This document shows positions 36,050 through 45,695 of a stretch of DNA of 64,000 bases, one piece after another (within the stretch, counting starts at the first letter, position 1; every line of letters begins with the position of its first letter). Location of the stretch: assembly GCF_002216065.1 (NCBI RefSeq), contig NZ_CP022282.1:1550001-1614000 (forward strand), written 5' to 3'. The notes beneath the pieces were generated by a model. It saw nothing but the letters and a program-made list of their open reading frames with translations. It made no database searches and was not told where the DNA came from. The position numbers were made by a program, and so were the translations under genes. Origin of the DNA: Chryseobacterium sp. T16E-39. GTDB lineage: Bacteria > Bacteroidota > Bacteroidia > Flavobacteriales > Weeksellaceae.

Positions 36050-36943
36050 TTAGATGAGATCCCCCAAGGCAGAATCAATATCCGGATAAGAAAATATGAA
36101 TCCACTTTTCATTAATAATTCAGGGTATACATTTCTACTTTTAAGCAATAATTCAGTTTCTGTTTTTAAAAATATAGAAGCAATTTCTAATTGCCAGACC
36201 GGAGCATTCATTCCAAATGGTATTCTAAAACCGGCTCTCAATTTTTTCATTAATTCTTCGTTGGTCAAAGGATTGGGTGCAGTTATATTAATTGAACCTG
36301 AAATATTTTCATTTTCAATGATCCATTCTACAGCACGACAAAAATCATCAATATGGATCCAACTTACGTTTTGATTCCCTTTTCCCTGTTTACCTCCCAA
36401 TCCTAATTTTGTTACCTGACAAAGCTTTGGAAAAGCACCCCCATTTTTACCCAAAACAATAGATGTTCGCAAAGCAACTTTTCTTATATCATTATTTTCA
36501 ATTTTAAAAAACTCTTTTTCCCAGCTTTTGCAAATATTCATAGAAAAATCATCACCAATAATTCCGTTTTCTTCAGTATTCAGATGTTTTTCTGAGTGCA
36601 CATAAATGGTTGCTGAGCTTGCATTTAACCACACTTTAGGTTTATTTGAACATGTATCGATGGCTTGTTGAAGCACTTTTGTGCTTTCAATTCTTGAAGT
36701 GTAGATTTCTTTCTTATTGATATCAGTATATCTGCAATCAACAGATTTTCCGGTGAGATTGATAAGAACATCAGCATTTTCCAGAATATTTCCCCATTCA
36801 CCTGGGTTTTTCGCATCCCAGTAAATCTCGTTTTTACGTTTTGGATTTCTTGTCAGAATATAGACTTTATTCCCTTTTTCCAGGAAGTAGTTTTTCAGGT
36901 TTTCACCAAGGAATCCGGTTCCGGCAGCAATGATTATTTTCAT
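36050..36943 (-). CDS. TIGR01777 family NAD(P)-dependent epimerase-like protein
   Basis: A 297-residue short-chain dehydrogenase-like protein (YfcH relative). The nucleotide motif is IIAAGTGFLGENL (G-T-G-F-L-G), then ADVLINLTGKSVDCRYT, and the C-terminal DUF1731-type tail (MNAPVWQLEIASIFLKTETELLLKS cut at its usual limits). The substrate is unknown. It is the last gene of a four-gene operon under the palindrome at 38729, following the SRPBCC gene by 55 bp. Confidence 0.88.
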   Translation of the reverse strand: MKIIIAAGTGFLGENLKNYFLEKGNKVYILTRNPKRKNEIYWDAKNPGEWGNILENADVLINLTGKSVDCRYTDINKKEIYTSRIESTKVLQQAIDTCSNKPKVWLNASSATIYVHSEKHLNTEENGIIGDDFSMNICKSWEKEFFKIENNDIRKVALRTSIVLGKNGGAFPKLCQVTKLGLGGKQGKGNQNVSWIHIDDFCRAVEWIIENENISGSINITAPNPLTNEELMKKLRAGFRIPFGMNAPVWQLEIASIFLKTETELLLKSRNVYPELLMKSGFIFSYPDIDSALGDLI

Positions 36944-36998
36944 GATTTAGGGTTTAAGTTACTTTATGCTAATTTTCGCCATTCTACTTTTAGAAAGA

Positions 36999-37448
36999 TC
37001 ATAATTCAGCAGTTTTTTTAATGATTGCATTTCTCTCTAATAAAAAACCTGTAAGATAATTTTTAAGAAAGAATCTATTGAAAAGTCTTCCCACGATTCC
37101 AAGTGGAGATTCAAATTCAAGAACATCTATCATGATTGTGTTTTCACCCTCGTTTTTAAAAATGTGTTGATGTATAAATGATTTAAAAGTTCCTTTCAAC
37201 ATGATATCAGTAAATTCAGAAGGTCGTTCCATACTAATAATTTTTGAGGTATGTGTTTGATTAAATCCTAAATATTTCGCCTTCCAGGTTACAGTCTCGT
37301 TCAATTCAATTAATCCCCTTGTTCGTCCTGCAATAGCCCTTTCCTGAGATTTGAATGTTGATCTCTGATGAAGATCAATATCTCGTGCCCTATCAAAAAC
37401 GATATGAACATCTGCTTTGATGATTGTTTCTAAATAAATTTTAGACAT
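36999..37448 (-). CDS. SRPBCC (START/Bet v1-like) family protein
   Basis: A 149-residue protein of the ligand-binding SRPBCC fold: IYLETIIKADVHIVFDRARD at the start, VTWKAKYLGFNQTHTSKI in the middle, and FKSFIHQHIFKNEGENTIMIDV, ending in the long C-terminal helix. Such proteins bind hydrophobic ligands. It overlaps the upstream DCC1 gene by 19 bp and is followed by the epimerase gene, so the three are translationally linked. Confidence 0.85.
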   Translation of the reverse strand: MSKIYLETIIKADVHIVFDRARDIDLHQRSTFKSQERAIAGRTRGLIELNETVTWKAKYLGFNQTHTSKIISMERPSEFTDIMLKGTFKSFIHQHIFKNEGENTIMIDVLEFESPLGIVGRLFNRFFLKNYLTGFLLERNAIIKKTAEL

Positions 37449-38248
37449 TCCAGTAAAGTGATTAAAACAACTGTTCTGTAAATGATCCAGCTAATAGTTG
37501 GAAAAGCGTTCAATCTTAATATCTTACATCTTCTCCAGTGTTCTAAAAGCATCACAGAAACAACAATTCCAAAGTAGATGATGTAAAAGACAGGACTTGC
37601 ATTTATTAATAAGGCTGGTAATAGAAGGATGGTCCCAATAAGGGAAACGGTCATCATATTTCCGACATAATCCCAGATCTTATCTTTCAGATAAGTTTTT
37701 AAGAAGAGACTTTGCCAGGCAATCTGTCCTAAACAAATAATAAATTCTCTCGGAAAGTTCTGATCGAGATGCAATCCTAATTTTGTGGTGAATATACTTA
37801 AAACATAAGATGAGAAAAATACGACAAAAGCGATGTAGCCTACTCTATATTTTACATTAAATTCGGGAACACAAGACTGGTCTGTATACTCTTTATTGGA
37901 GGGAATAATCTGCTTTCTATTATAGGAAACAAAAGAATACAATTTTCTAAAAAACCAATACAGCGGTTGTATTCTTGCTATTCTTTCTAAAACAGGAAAT
38001 GAATTTCCAATGATGACAAGCAAACTGTCCAAACCATAAACCACTTCATTTTTGCTATGATCCACCAAAGCAATTTCATTTTTTGCACGGTTAAAATCAA
38101 TAACTGACTTGTTCTTAAAACTCATTTCACTAAAGGCCTCTCTTCCATGTTCATCAAGCATCCCACATTTTGTAAAACCTTTGGAATAAATACTGCACAT
38201 CGGACATTCATTGTCGTAGATGAGGGTGTGATTATTTAATGTTTTCAT
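37430..38248 (-). CDS. DCC1-like thiol-disulfide oxidoreductase with membrane segments
   Basis: A 272-residue protein. The N-terminus carries the DCC motif (LIYDNECPMCSIYSKG, C15 and C18), as in DUF393 proteins of thioredoxin-like fold. From about residue 140 there are four to five membrane segments (VGYIAFVVFFSSYVLSIF, MTVSLIGTILLLPALLI). It overlaps genes on both sides (16-19 bp), so it belongs to the GbsR-linked operon. A membrane redox role is inferred. Confidence 0.82.
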   Translation of the reverse strand: MKTLNNHTLIYDNECPMCSIYSKGFTKCGMLDEHGREAFSEMSFKNKSVIDFNRAKNEIALVDHSKNEVVYGLDSLLVIIGNSFPVLERIARIQPLYWFFRKLYSFVSYNRKQIIPSNKEYTDQSCVPEFNVKYRVGYIAFVVFFSSYVLSIFTTKLGLHLDQNFPREFIICLGQIAWQSLFLKTYLKDKIWDYVGNMMTVSLIGTILLLPALLINASPVFYIIYFGIVVSVMLLEHWRRCKILRLNAFPTISWIIYRTVVLITLLECLKFI

Positions 38249-38636
38249 GCTGTTCGAAGTTTAGATCTTTATTTTTAAAAACTAGATAAGTATCCCTTAC
38301 ATAAAGAATCGCCATTATAGGGCTGTAAAAAAATGATAATACAGGAATTACTATAAAAATAAAAGCGATAAAATTTGTATTACCAAAAATGGCTAAGCCT
38401 AATAAAGATGGAAATATGGGCATAATCACATATCCATAGATCTTAAATAATAATGATTTCTCGTATTTGTAGGAACATCTTATCAGGTAACTCACTGATT
38501 GCAAAATTCCTATTCCAAAATAAAAGAGATAAATAATTTTTTCATTATCATGTATCAACCCAATTAATACAATGCCCGAGATAACAGTAAAAATAATTAG
38601 CTGGATATAAAAATCATAGGTAAAGAAAGTTTTCAT
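38232..38636 (-). CDS. Small polytopic membrane protein, first gene of the operon
   Basis: A 134-residue hydrophobic protein with about four membrane segments and a charged C-terminus (FKNKDLNFEQHENIK). No family is recognised. It overlaps the DCC1 gene by 17 bp. A palindrome shared with the GbsR/MarR promoter lies about 93 bp upstream. Confidence 0.72.
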   Translation of the reverse strand: MKTFFTYDFYIQLIIFTVISGIVLIGLIHDNEKIIYLFYFGIGILQSVSYLIRCSYKYEKSLLFKIYGYVIMPIFPSLLGLAIFGNTNFIAFIFIVIPVLSFFYSPIMAILYVRDTYLVFKNKDLNFEQHENIK

Positions 38637-38728
38637 AGCAATGGTCTTTTAAAAATTGTTATTTTTCTTTTTTCCAAAATAAAGGAGCAAAAAAATATGA
38701 ATGATTAAATTTTTCATAATTATTATAT

Positions 38729-38746
38729 TTTCAATAATTTTTGAAA
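38729..38746. promoter_or_regulatory. Operator TTTCAATAATTTTTGAAA upstream of the four-gene operon
   Basis: Palindrome TTTCAA-N6-TTGAAA in the gap between the GbsR/MarR gene and the operon it precedes. The identical 18 bases occur at 39341-39358 upstream of the regulator. Confidence 0.7.
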
Positions 38747-38786
38747 GTTAAACTGAAATAAAAAAGGATTCTCACCCTCTTCTATT

Positions 38787-39290
38787 CTATTTTAATAAGT
38801 TAGTTATCTTCCCGACCAACCAATGGTCATCACTTTTAATGGCGAGATCCATAATATTATTGATCTTTCCTGTGACCGTGCTAAAGTCCTCCATTAATTT
38901 AATAAATTCTTTAGCTTCCTCAGACTCTTTATCTTCAATGTCTTTCAAGTCTTCCAAAAAAGAAATAACCGGTTCAATTTCTCTCTTTCTGCGTTCCTTT
39001 GTTATTTGCTTAAATAAAAACCAAACATCTTTTTCTGCCATGAAATACTCTTTTCGGTCTCCTTTTACAAACTCTTTCTTTACAATCCCCCAGTCCATCA
39101 AAGCACGTAGGTTCATATTAGCGTTCCCTCTTGAAATTTCAAGCTGTTCCATTACCTCATCTGTTGACAAAGGCTTACCACTTGCCATAAGCAACGCATG
39201 AACCTGCGCCATAGTACGGTTGATCCCCCAATTGGTCGCAAACGTTCCCCATGTCTGAATGTATTTTTCTTTAGCTTCTGAAAGTTGCAT
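38787..39290 (-). CDS. GbsR/MarR family transcriptional regulator
   Basis: A 167-residue regulator. The N-terminal helix (KEKYIQTWGTFATNWGINRT), the winged HTH (KPLSTDEVMEQLEISRGNANMNLRALMDWGIVKKE) and a C-terminal dimerisation helix fit the GbsR branch of the MarR superfamily. The same 18-base palindrome lies 51 bp upstream of its start and upstream of the operon that follows it, indicating autoregulation and control of that operon. The signal is unknown; Bacillus GbsR senses choline. Confidence 0.9.
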   Translation of the reverse strand: MQLSEAKEKYIQTWGTFATNWGINRTMAQVHALLMASGKPLSTDEVMEQLEISRGNANMNLRALMDWGIVKKEFVKGDRKEYFMAEKDVWFLFKQITKERRKREIEPVISFLEDLKDIEDKESEEAKEFIKLMEDFSTVTGKINNIMDLAIKSDDHWLVGKITNLLK

Positions 39291-39326
39291 TTTTGTCTCT
39301 TTTTGAATTCCTAATACAAATGTAAT

Positions 39327-39358
39327 AATAATTTTTGAACTTTCAATAATTTTTGAAA
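39327..39358. promoter_or_regulatory. Operator of the GbsR/MarR gene with extra half site
   Basis: TTTCAATAATTTTTGAAA at 39341-39358, preceded by a direct repeat AATAATTTTTGAA at 39327-39339. The palindrome is identical to that at 38729-38746. Confidence 0.7.
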
Positions 39359-39505
39359 ATTAATTTTTTATTCTTTCTCCAAACCAATTCTTATTTGCCT
39401 TTTCGCACTTTTGCTATTTTGCAATTTATTTTTCAACAAATTTAACCTTTCCCCTTGTAACAAATCTTTTATTACAACGACTCGTTAAAAATAATCTTTA
39501 CAGTA

Positions 39506-40708
39506 ATGAAATATAACAAAATTGCATCATTACTTTTTGTTTTGTCTGCAGGAAGTATGATGTTCGCACAAGATGACTTGATCAACAAGTTAAAAACCAA
39601 TCAATCACAAAATGCCAATTTTAAATTCACCACACTAAAAGATGTTGGTGCTACTTCGGTAAAGAACCAGGGATCTTCAGGGACATGCTGGAGTTATTCC
39701 GGAAACTCTTTCCTCGAGTCTGAAATGCAGCGTATGGGTAAAAAACCTGTGGATCTTGCTGAAATCTTTACTGCAAGGAATTCTTATCATGATAAGGCAA
39801 AGTTGTATGTTTTAAATAATGGTGCAATCAGTTGGGGAGACGGTGGAGAATTACACGATGTAATCAATATGTACAAAAAGTACGGAGCGGTTCCACAGGA
39901 AGTGTATACTGGACTAAAAGCAGGCCAGACGATCAACAACTTCAAGGAAATGCAGGATAAAATTAAACCCGTATTAGACAGTCTGGTGCAGGCTTCTTCA
40001 AAAGGTAAGCTTTCTGATAACTGGATGGCTTCTGTAGATGCCATTTTGGATGAGTATTTAGGAAAAGTTCCTACGAACTTTACGTATAATGGAAAATCGT
40101 ACACTCCAAAAACATTTGCTAGTGAAGTAGTGGGCATTAATCCAGAAGATTATGTAGAGCTATCATCATACAAAGATTATCCTTACTTCCAGAAATTTGT
40201 AAATCCAATTCCAGATAACTGGAGCCACGATTCTGATTGGAATATTCCAATGACAGATATGACCGCTATCGTAGACAACGCAGTATCTAAAGGATATTCT
40301 GTAGGTTGGGCAACAGATGTTTCTGAACCTTATTTTTCATATAAAAACGGAGTTGCTTACGTTCCTGATCTGGATTTAGATCAAATTACTCCAGAAGTAA
40401 AAAAAGAATTGTTTACAGAGCCTAAAAAGGATAAAACAATTACAGAAGATATGCGTCAGAAAGCTCTTAATAACCTTTCTACAACGGATGATCATGGAAT
40501 GCACATCGTAGGATTGGCAAAAGATCAGAGCGGGAAAGAATATTATATGGTTAAGAACTCCTGGGGAGTAACGAACGATTTTCAAGGGTATATCTATGTA
40601 ACAAGACCTTATGTTGAATATAAATCAACTGCGATCCTTGTGCACAAGAATGCGATTCCAAAAAATATTTTAAAGCAATTAAAGCCTACTAAAAATATTG
40701 GTTTATAA
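39506..40708 (+). CDS. C1 family (papain-like) cysteine peptidase, BleC/PepC-type
   Basis: A 400-residue exported peptidase (signal MKYNKIASLLFVLSAGSMMFAQ). The catalytic Cys lies in SVKNQGSSGTCWSYS (C61), the His in TTDDHGMHIVGLAKD, and the Asn in YMVKNSWG. Overall it follows the bleomycin-hydrolase / aminopeptidase C pattern (peptidase C1B) and is exported, unlike cytosolic PepC. It is transcribed alone. Confidence 0.88.
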   Translation: MKYNKIASLLFVLSAGSMMFAQDDLINKLKTNQSQNANFKFTTLKDVGATSVKNQGSSGTCWSYSGNSFLESEMQRMGKKPVDLAEIFTARNSYHDKAKLYVLNNGAISWGDGGELHDVINMYKKYGAVPQEVYTGLKAGQTINNFKEMQDKIKPVLDSLVQASSKGKLSDNWMASVDAILDEYLGKVPTNFTYNGKSYTPKTFASEVVGINPEDYVELSSYKDYPYFQKFVNPIPDNWSHDSDWNIPMTDMTAIVDNAVSKGYSVGWATDVSEPYFSYKNGVAYVPDLDLDQITPEVKKELFTEPKKDKTITEDMRQKALNNLSTTDDHGMHIVGLAKDQSGKEYYMVKNSWGVTNDFQGYIYVTRPYVEYKSTAILVHKNAIPKNILKQLKPTKNIGL

Positions 40709-40761
40709 GAGAAATCACTTTTTGTCATTCATGATGACAATTTTATATATCTAAATCGGTT

Positions 40762-40799
40762 AAAAGCTGCTCTTGGAAATTCTAAGAGCAGCTTTGTTT
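40762..40799. terminator. Bidirectional terminator
   Basis: AAAGCTGCTCTT (40763-40774) pairs with AAGAGCAGCTTT (40784-40795), followed by T-rich sequence; it separates the peptidase and ASCH genes. Confidence 0.83.
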
Positions 40800-40803
40800 T
40801 TTA

Positions 40804-41286
40804 CTAATATTTAAAAGGCTCGGTATATACTGCTTTAAAATATTCACAGACCAAAGGCGTTTGCATTGTTGCTTCTTTATTGATACGTTCACACTCAGAC
40901 TGGATATACTCCCAATAAATCTCTCTCCAGCTTTCCAATGTTCGGTCTCCTTCTCCACTGTCAAACGCAAACTGAGTCCCTACTTCATCGAATGGGATAA
41001 TCGAGAGTCCTGTCGTCTGAATAACACAAACAGGCATATCGTTAGAATCTTTTATAATATTGTATTCTCCGATAGAAGGAATGGGATTATTCTCTGACTC
41101 ATAAACCCACAATAGAGAACCTGTTGCTATTTTTATCCCGGCAACAACCAATTCTGCAATACTTGTAGCATCTTCCTGTCCCCCAAAATGAAAAGAGCCG
41201 GATAGTTCTAAATCCTGAGAAACATCCTCTTTTAAGCTAGCTATAAACTGCTTCCAATAAGATGTGATGTTGTTGTCTAAAGGCAT
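40804..41286 (-). CDS. ASCH domain protein
   Basis: A 160-residue protein of the ASCH (PUA-like) fold: LELSGSFHFGGQEDATSIAELVVAGIKIATGSLLW, PSIGEYNIIKDSNDMPVCVIQTT, and GEGDRTLESWREIYWEYI when read in its usual blocks. ASCH proteins are thought to bind RNA or modified nucleosides; some hydrolyse N4-acetylcytidine. No substrate can be assigned. It is monocistronic. Confidence 0.87.
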   Translation of the reverse strand: MPLDNNITSYWKQFIASLKEDVSQDLELSGSFHFGGQEDATSIAELVVAGIKIATGSLLWVYESENNPIPSIGEYNIIKDSNDMPVCVIQTTGLSIIPFDEVGTQFAFDSGEGDRTLESWREIYWEYIQSECERINKEATMQTPLVCEYFKAVYTEPFKY

Positions 41287-41422
41287 GTTTTTAATTTAAG
41301 TCTTAAATATAATGATTAAAAGAATATTATCTCCCTTAAATAAGAATTATTAAATAGCTGACAACCTCTCGTTATATATTCAAAAACAGTTATATTTATA
41401 ATCAGTAACAAATTAAAGAAAT

Positions 41423-41584
41423 ATGAAAAATCTAAGAAAATTACCGTATTCAGATTTGAAAAAAATTAATGGTGGTAGTGCCCCGGAATGTCCAGTTGGA
41501 TCAATTGCCTGTTATCATCGTCCTCAAAATGGAATTCCCAGCTACTGGACTTGTGAGTTGAGTGGTACTGGATGTAAAAGTTAA
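41423..41584 (+). CDS. Double-glycine leader peptide, bacteriocin-like
   Basis: A 53-residue peptide with leader MKNLRKLPYSDLKKINGG and a short tail holding four Cys (C23, C30, C44, C51). The leader matches the peptides at 46086, 46418 and 19617. It has its own hairpin terminator and no nearby exporter. TATATTTA at about 41391 could be its -7 element. Confidence 0.72.
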   Translation: MKNLRKLPYSDLKKINGGSAPECPVGSIACYHRPQNGIPSYWTCELSGTGCKS

Positions 41585-41594
41585 GACCAATTAA

Positions 41595-41627
41595 AAACCC
41601 GCTTCATATTTGAAGCGGGTTTCTATT
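41595..41627. terminator. Bidirectional terminator
   Basis: A 12-bp stem (41595-41606 with 41611-41622) just after the peptide gene, with A-run before and T-rich sequence after; it also serves the convergent E1 gene. Confidence 0.85.
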
Positions 41628-41642
41628 TATTACATATCCTTA

Positions 41643-44081
41643 TTAAAATATCGCAGGATATTTCTGAGGATTTGTTTCATTAAACATAGCATAGATTTTT
41701 TCTACCATATCATCAGAAGATGGCTTGCTGAAATAATCTCCGTCACTTGCATAAGCAGGACGGTGGTCATTAGCAGCTATCGTCAATGGATCAGAATCCA
41801 GATATCTGAATGCTTTTTGTTTTTCTAAAATCTGCTGAAGAATAAATGCTGAAGTTCCTCCTTCTACATCTTCATCGATAACGACCAATCTGTTGGTTTT
41901 CTTTACACTCTCTGCAATTTCATTTGTCAAATCGAAAGGAATTAAAGACTGGACATCAATAACTTCAGAAGAGATTCCTAATTTTTCCAATTCTTCTGCA
42001 GCTTCCATTACAATTCTCCATGTAGAACCATAGGTCACCAACGTTACATCCTTCCCTTCCTTCGTTACTTCAATCTTTCCTACAGGAACGGTAAACTCAC
42101 CTAAATTGTCAGGCTGCTTTTCCTTTAATCGGTATCCGTTCAGACATTCAACAATGACTGCCGGATCATCACTCTGAAGCATTGTATTATAGAATCCTGC
42201 CGCTTTTGTAAGATTTCTTGGAACAAGTACCAAAATTCCTTTTGAAAGGTTAAGAATTCCTGCCATTGGAGAACCCGAATGCCAAACACCTTCTAATCGA
42301 TGCCCTCTTGTTCTGATGATCACTGGAGCTTTTTGACCTCCTTTTGTTCTGTACTGAACTGTTGCCAAATCATCACTCATTCCCTGTATACAATACAAGA
42401 TATAATCCAGGTACTGAATCTCAGCAATAGGTCTCAGCCCTCTCATTGCCATACCAATACCCTGCCCTAAAATAGTAGCTTCACGGATACCTGTATCTGC
42501 AACACGAACATCACCATATTTTTCCTGCATCCCTTCTAAACCTTGGTTTACATCACCGATATTTCCGGCATCTTCACCAAAAACAAGGGTTTCAGGATAT
42601 TTTTCAAATATTTTGTCAAAATTGTTTCTAACGACTACTCTTCCATCTACATCTTCAGAATGGTCAGAATATACAGGCTTAACTTCTTTGATATTTTCAG
42701 CTTTCCATTGAGACTGGGAGTAAAGGTGAGACGAGTAATTGTCTTTCTCTACTTCAAAAACCTCATTGTATTTCTGCATCAACTGATTTCTTTCTGCAGT
42801 ATTTGTTCCTCTTGTTGCCAATAAAGATTTTCTCATCAAATGGAAAATATCTTTTTTAGCTTTAGAAACTAATTTATTGAACTGAGTAATATAATTTTCA
42901 ATTTCTGAATTTTGTCCTTTAAGGTTTTCCACTAAAGGTAAAACAGCCTTAGAAAGATCTAAGATGGTTTTCTGATAATTTTCCCAAGCGATTTTTTGAC
43001 CAGCTTTTACCATCTTCTTCGCTTCCTCATCAATTGCATCCAGCTCTTCCTTTGTTGCAATAACTTCTTCTTTTCCTTCAATTTCAATTGAATAGTTTAA
43101 GATCCATTCTTTAAATTTCACCAATCCATCAAAATCCGCTTCCCAGGATAGACGTTCTTCATTCTTATATCTTTCGTGAGATCCTGAAGTAGAGTGACCT
43201 TGTGGCTGGGTAACTTCAATGACATGAACAACTACAGGAACACTTTCAGTTCTTGCAAAGTGTTCTGCTCTTGCGTATGCATCCAATAATGCAGGATAAT
43301 CCCATGCTTTTACCTGAATAATCTCACAGCCCTGGTTTTCACCTTCTTTTCTTTGAAACCCACTTAGCATTTCAGAGATATCTGCTTTTGCTCTCTGGTT
43401 TTTAGTAGGAACAGAAATCCCATAACCATCATCCCAAATTGAAACGATCATTGGAACCTGAAGTGCACATGCCGCATTCAATGTTTCCCAAAAATGACCT
43501 TCTGCAGTAGAAGCATCCCCGATAGTTCCGAAAGCAATTTCGTTTCCATCTTTTGAGAATTTCTCTGAACCGTCAAATTGTACTGATTTATATATTTTTG
43601 AAGCCTGAGCCAATCCTAATAATCTAGGCATTTGACCTGCTGTAGGAGAGATATCAGAAGAAATATTTTTCTGAGCCATTAAATTTTTCCAGCTCCCATC
43701 TTCATTTAAACTCCTTGTTGCGAAGTGTCCGTTCATTTGTCTTCCTGCAGATGCAGGCTCTCTTTCTACGCTGGTATCGGCATATAGCTGTGCAAAAAAG
43801 CTTTCAACCGTTAAAGCATCTACAGACAATGCAAAAGTCTGATCTCTGTAGTATCCTGAACGGAAGTCTCCATTCCTGAAAACTTTCGCCATTGCCAACT
43901 GTGGTAATTCCTTACCATCACCGAAGATTCCAAATTTAGCTTTTCCTGTAAGAACTTCTCTTCTACCCAGGTAAGACATTTCACGAGAAATTCTTCCTAA
44001 TTTATAGTCTTCAAGTATTTGATTTTTAAAATCTTGAAAGGAAATCTTCTGTGTTTCAATATAGGTTGTTTGCATAGCCAA
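41643..44081 (-). CDS. Fused alpha/beta E1 subunit of a branched-chain-type 2-oxoacid dehydrogenase
   Basis: An 812-residue fusion. The N-terminal half (about 1-390) is the alpha subunit with the thiamine diphosphate site (IGDASTAEGHFWETLNAA and WDDGYGISVPT). The C-terminal half (from about 480) is the beta subunit (LVFGEDAGNIGDVNQGLEGMQEKYG, IREATILGQGIGMAMRG). Such fusions in Bacteroidota are annotated as 2-oxoisovalerate or pyruvate dehydrogenase E1. E2 is not in the window; lpdA at 31 kb could supply E3. The substrate is not certain. Confidence 0.9.
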   Translation of the reverse strand: MAMQTTYIETQKISFQDFKNQILEDYKLGRISREMSYLGRREVLTGKAKFGIFGDGKELPQLAMAKVFRNGDFRSGYYRDQTFALSVDALTVESFFAQLYADTSVEREPASAGRQMNGHFATRSLNEDGSWKNLMAQKNISSDISPTAGQMPRLLGLAQASKIYKSVQFDGSEKFSKDGNEIAFGTIGDASTAEGHFWETLNAACALQVPMIVSIWDDGYGISVPTKNQRAKADISEMLSGFQRKEGENQGCEIIQVKAWDYPALLDAYARAEHFARTESVPVVVHVIEVTQPQGHSTSGSHERYKNEERLSWEADFDGLVKFKEWILNYSIEIEGKEEVIATKEELDAIDEEAKKMVKAGQKIAWENYQKTILDLSKAVLPLVENLKGQNSEIENYITQFNKLVSKAKKDIFHLMRKSLLATRGTNTAERNQLMQKYNEVFEVEKDNYSSHLYSQSQWKAENIKEVKPVYSDHSEDVDGRVVVRNNFDKIFEKYPETLVFGEDAGNIGDVNQGLEGMQEKYGDVRVADTGIREATILGQGIGMAMRGLRPIAEIQYLDYILYCIQGMSDDLATVQYRTKGGQKAPVIIRTRGHRLEGVWHSGSPMAGILNLSKGILVLVPRNLTKAAGFYNTMLQSDDPAVIVECLNGYRLKEKQPDNLGEFTVPVGKIEVTKEGKDVTLVTYGSTWRIVMEAAEELEKLGISSEVIDVQSLIPFDLTNEIAESVKKTNRLVVIDEDVEGGTSAFILQQILEKQKAFRYLDSDPLTIAANDHRPAYASDGDYFSKPSSDDMVEKIYAMFNETNPQKYPAIF

Positions 44082-44212
44082 ATATAAAAATTTTTAGTTC
44101 TAGAAGTATTTTGCTAATATACACTTTTTAAATTAATTTTAATTTTTAATAATCTTTTTTAAAAATTTGATAATAAAGAAAATTATGTTTTACTTTAAAT
44201 AAATTTGTATAA

Positions 44213-44506
44213 ATGGAAAAAAAATCGCCGCATATACTCAATGCATCCAGTAATCTTTTAGGATTTTCTTTGATCATAATCACCTCATTGAAGATCACTA
44301 AAATCAGTGGCAGTACATATCTGGACGAATTTGCCGGAGTGGCATGCATACTTTTTGCATGCAGTTGTTTCTTTTCATTTTTAGCCATCAGGACAAGCCA
44401 TGAAAAACGGGAAACAAAATTTGAGAATATTGCAGATTATCTATTTTTAATCGCTTTATTTTGTATAGTCTTAGCTGTTGTTATCGTTACAGTTAGAATA
44501 ATGTAA
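44213..44506 (+). CDS. Small membrane protein
   Basis: A 97-residue protein with three membrane segments (ASSNLLGFSLIIITSLKI, FAGVACILFACSCFFSFLAI, LFLIALFCIVLAVVIVTV). No family is recognised. TAAATTTG at 44200-44207 is a good -7 element ending only five bases before the ATG, so a nearly leaderless mRNA is possible. Confidence 0.68.
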   Translation: MEKKSPHILNASSNLLGFSLIIITSLKITKISGSTYLDEFAGVACILFACSCFFSFLAIRTSHEKRETKFENIADYLFLIALFCIVLAVVIVTVRIM

Positions 44507-44717
44507 GTATTTAGAATTAAGTTAAATGTAAATATCAAATCAGAAAACGATATCATCATACTATATTTTTATAATCAAATTCGCTTTATTTTAGAATAAT
44601 TCGAAGATAAAAACATTTATAGAATTTACTATTATTAAGTAACTACAAGGAATTACATCAATCAAATATAATTAAACTCTGTATTATTTACAGAAAACAG
44701 AAAAGATACCCAGCCCG

Positions 44718-45695
44718 TTAGAACTTTCTTTCAATCACATAATCCAGCATACTGTATAGTGATCTTTTGGCTTCAGAGTCAGGAAAATCATTGAGAAGAT
44801 CTTTCGCCTTTTGCTGAAAATCTTTCATTACAGAGACAGCATAATCTAAACCACCTGAACTTTTCACAAAAGCAATAAGCTCTTTTACACGCTTTTTATC
44901 ATTATTATAACGCTTTATTGTATTGAAAAAATATTTCCTGTCCTTTTCACTGGCGATTTTTAAGGCATGAATCAGAGGAAGCGTCATCTTTTGTTCTTTA
45001 ATATCTATACCAACCGGTTTTCCTATGACATTAGAACTCAAATAGTCAAACAAGTCGTCTTTAATCTGAAATGCCATTCCTGTGTAAGTTCCGAAATCCT
45101 TCATTCTTTTCGCAAGATTTTCATCGGCATTATTCGACAAAACACCTACTTCACAGCAAGCAGCAATTAATGTTGCTGTTTTCTGACGGATAATCTCATA
45201 ATAAACATCTTCTGTAATGTCTAGTTTCCTTGCTTTTTCCAACTGAAGAAGTTCCCCTTCCGACATTTCACGGGTTGTTCGTGCTATTACCGAAAGTAAA
45301 TCATACTCTTTATGGTCTGTAGAAATCAACACTGATTTCATCAGCAGATAATCTCCTACTAAAACTGCAATTTTATTCTTCCATAAGGCATTAATAGAGA
45401 AAAAATTACGACGTTTAAAACTTTCATCTACGACATCATCATGAACTAATGTTGCGGTATGAATCAATTCTATCATCGAAGCTCCCCGATAGGTTTTTTC
45501 ATTGACCTCTCCTACCAGCTTTGCACATAGAAATACAAACATAGGACGCATTTGCTTCCCTTTAGTTGTAACGATAAAACGTGTTACCTTATCTAATAAA
45601 GGAACTTTACTCTGCATTGATTCATAAAACTTCTGCTCGAAAAGTTTCATTTCTTCATTGATCGGTTGCTTGATTTCTTCTACTATATTGGCCAC
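44718..45695 (-). CDS. Polyprenyl diphosphate synthase (octaprenyl-type)
   Basis: A 325-residue trans-prenyltransferase. The first Asp-rich motif is HDDVVDESFKRR (D86-D90), the second is KDDLFDY (about 215), and KGKQMRPMFVFLCAKLVG matches the substrate-binding Lys/Arg block. It probably makes the long side chain of menaquinone from isopentenyl diphosphate. It resembles IspB, but chain length cannot be read from the sequence. Confidence 0.92.
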   Translation of the reverse strand: MANIVEEIKQPINEEMKLFEQKFYESMQSKVPLLDKVTRFIVTTKGKQMRPMFVFLCAKLVGEVNEKTYRGASMIELIHTATLVHDDVVDESFKRRNFFSINALWKNKIAVLVGDYLLMKSVLISTDHKEYDLLSVIARTTREMSEGELLQLEKARKLDITEDVYYEIIRQKTATLIAACCEVGVLSNNADENLAKRMKDFGTYTGMAFQIKDDLFDYLSSNVIGKPVGIDIKEQKMTLPLIHALKIASEKDRKYFFNTIKRYNNDKKRVKELIAFVKSSGGLDYAVSVMKDFQQKAKDLLNDFPDSEAKRSLYSMLDYVIERKF

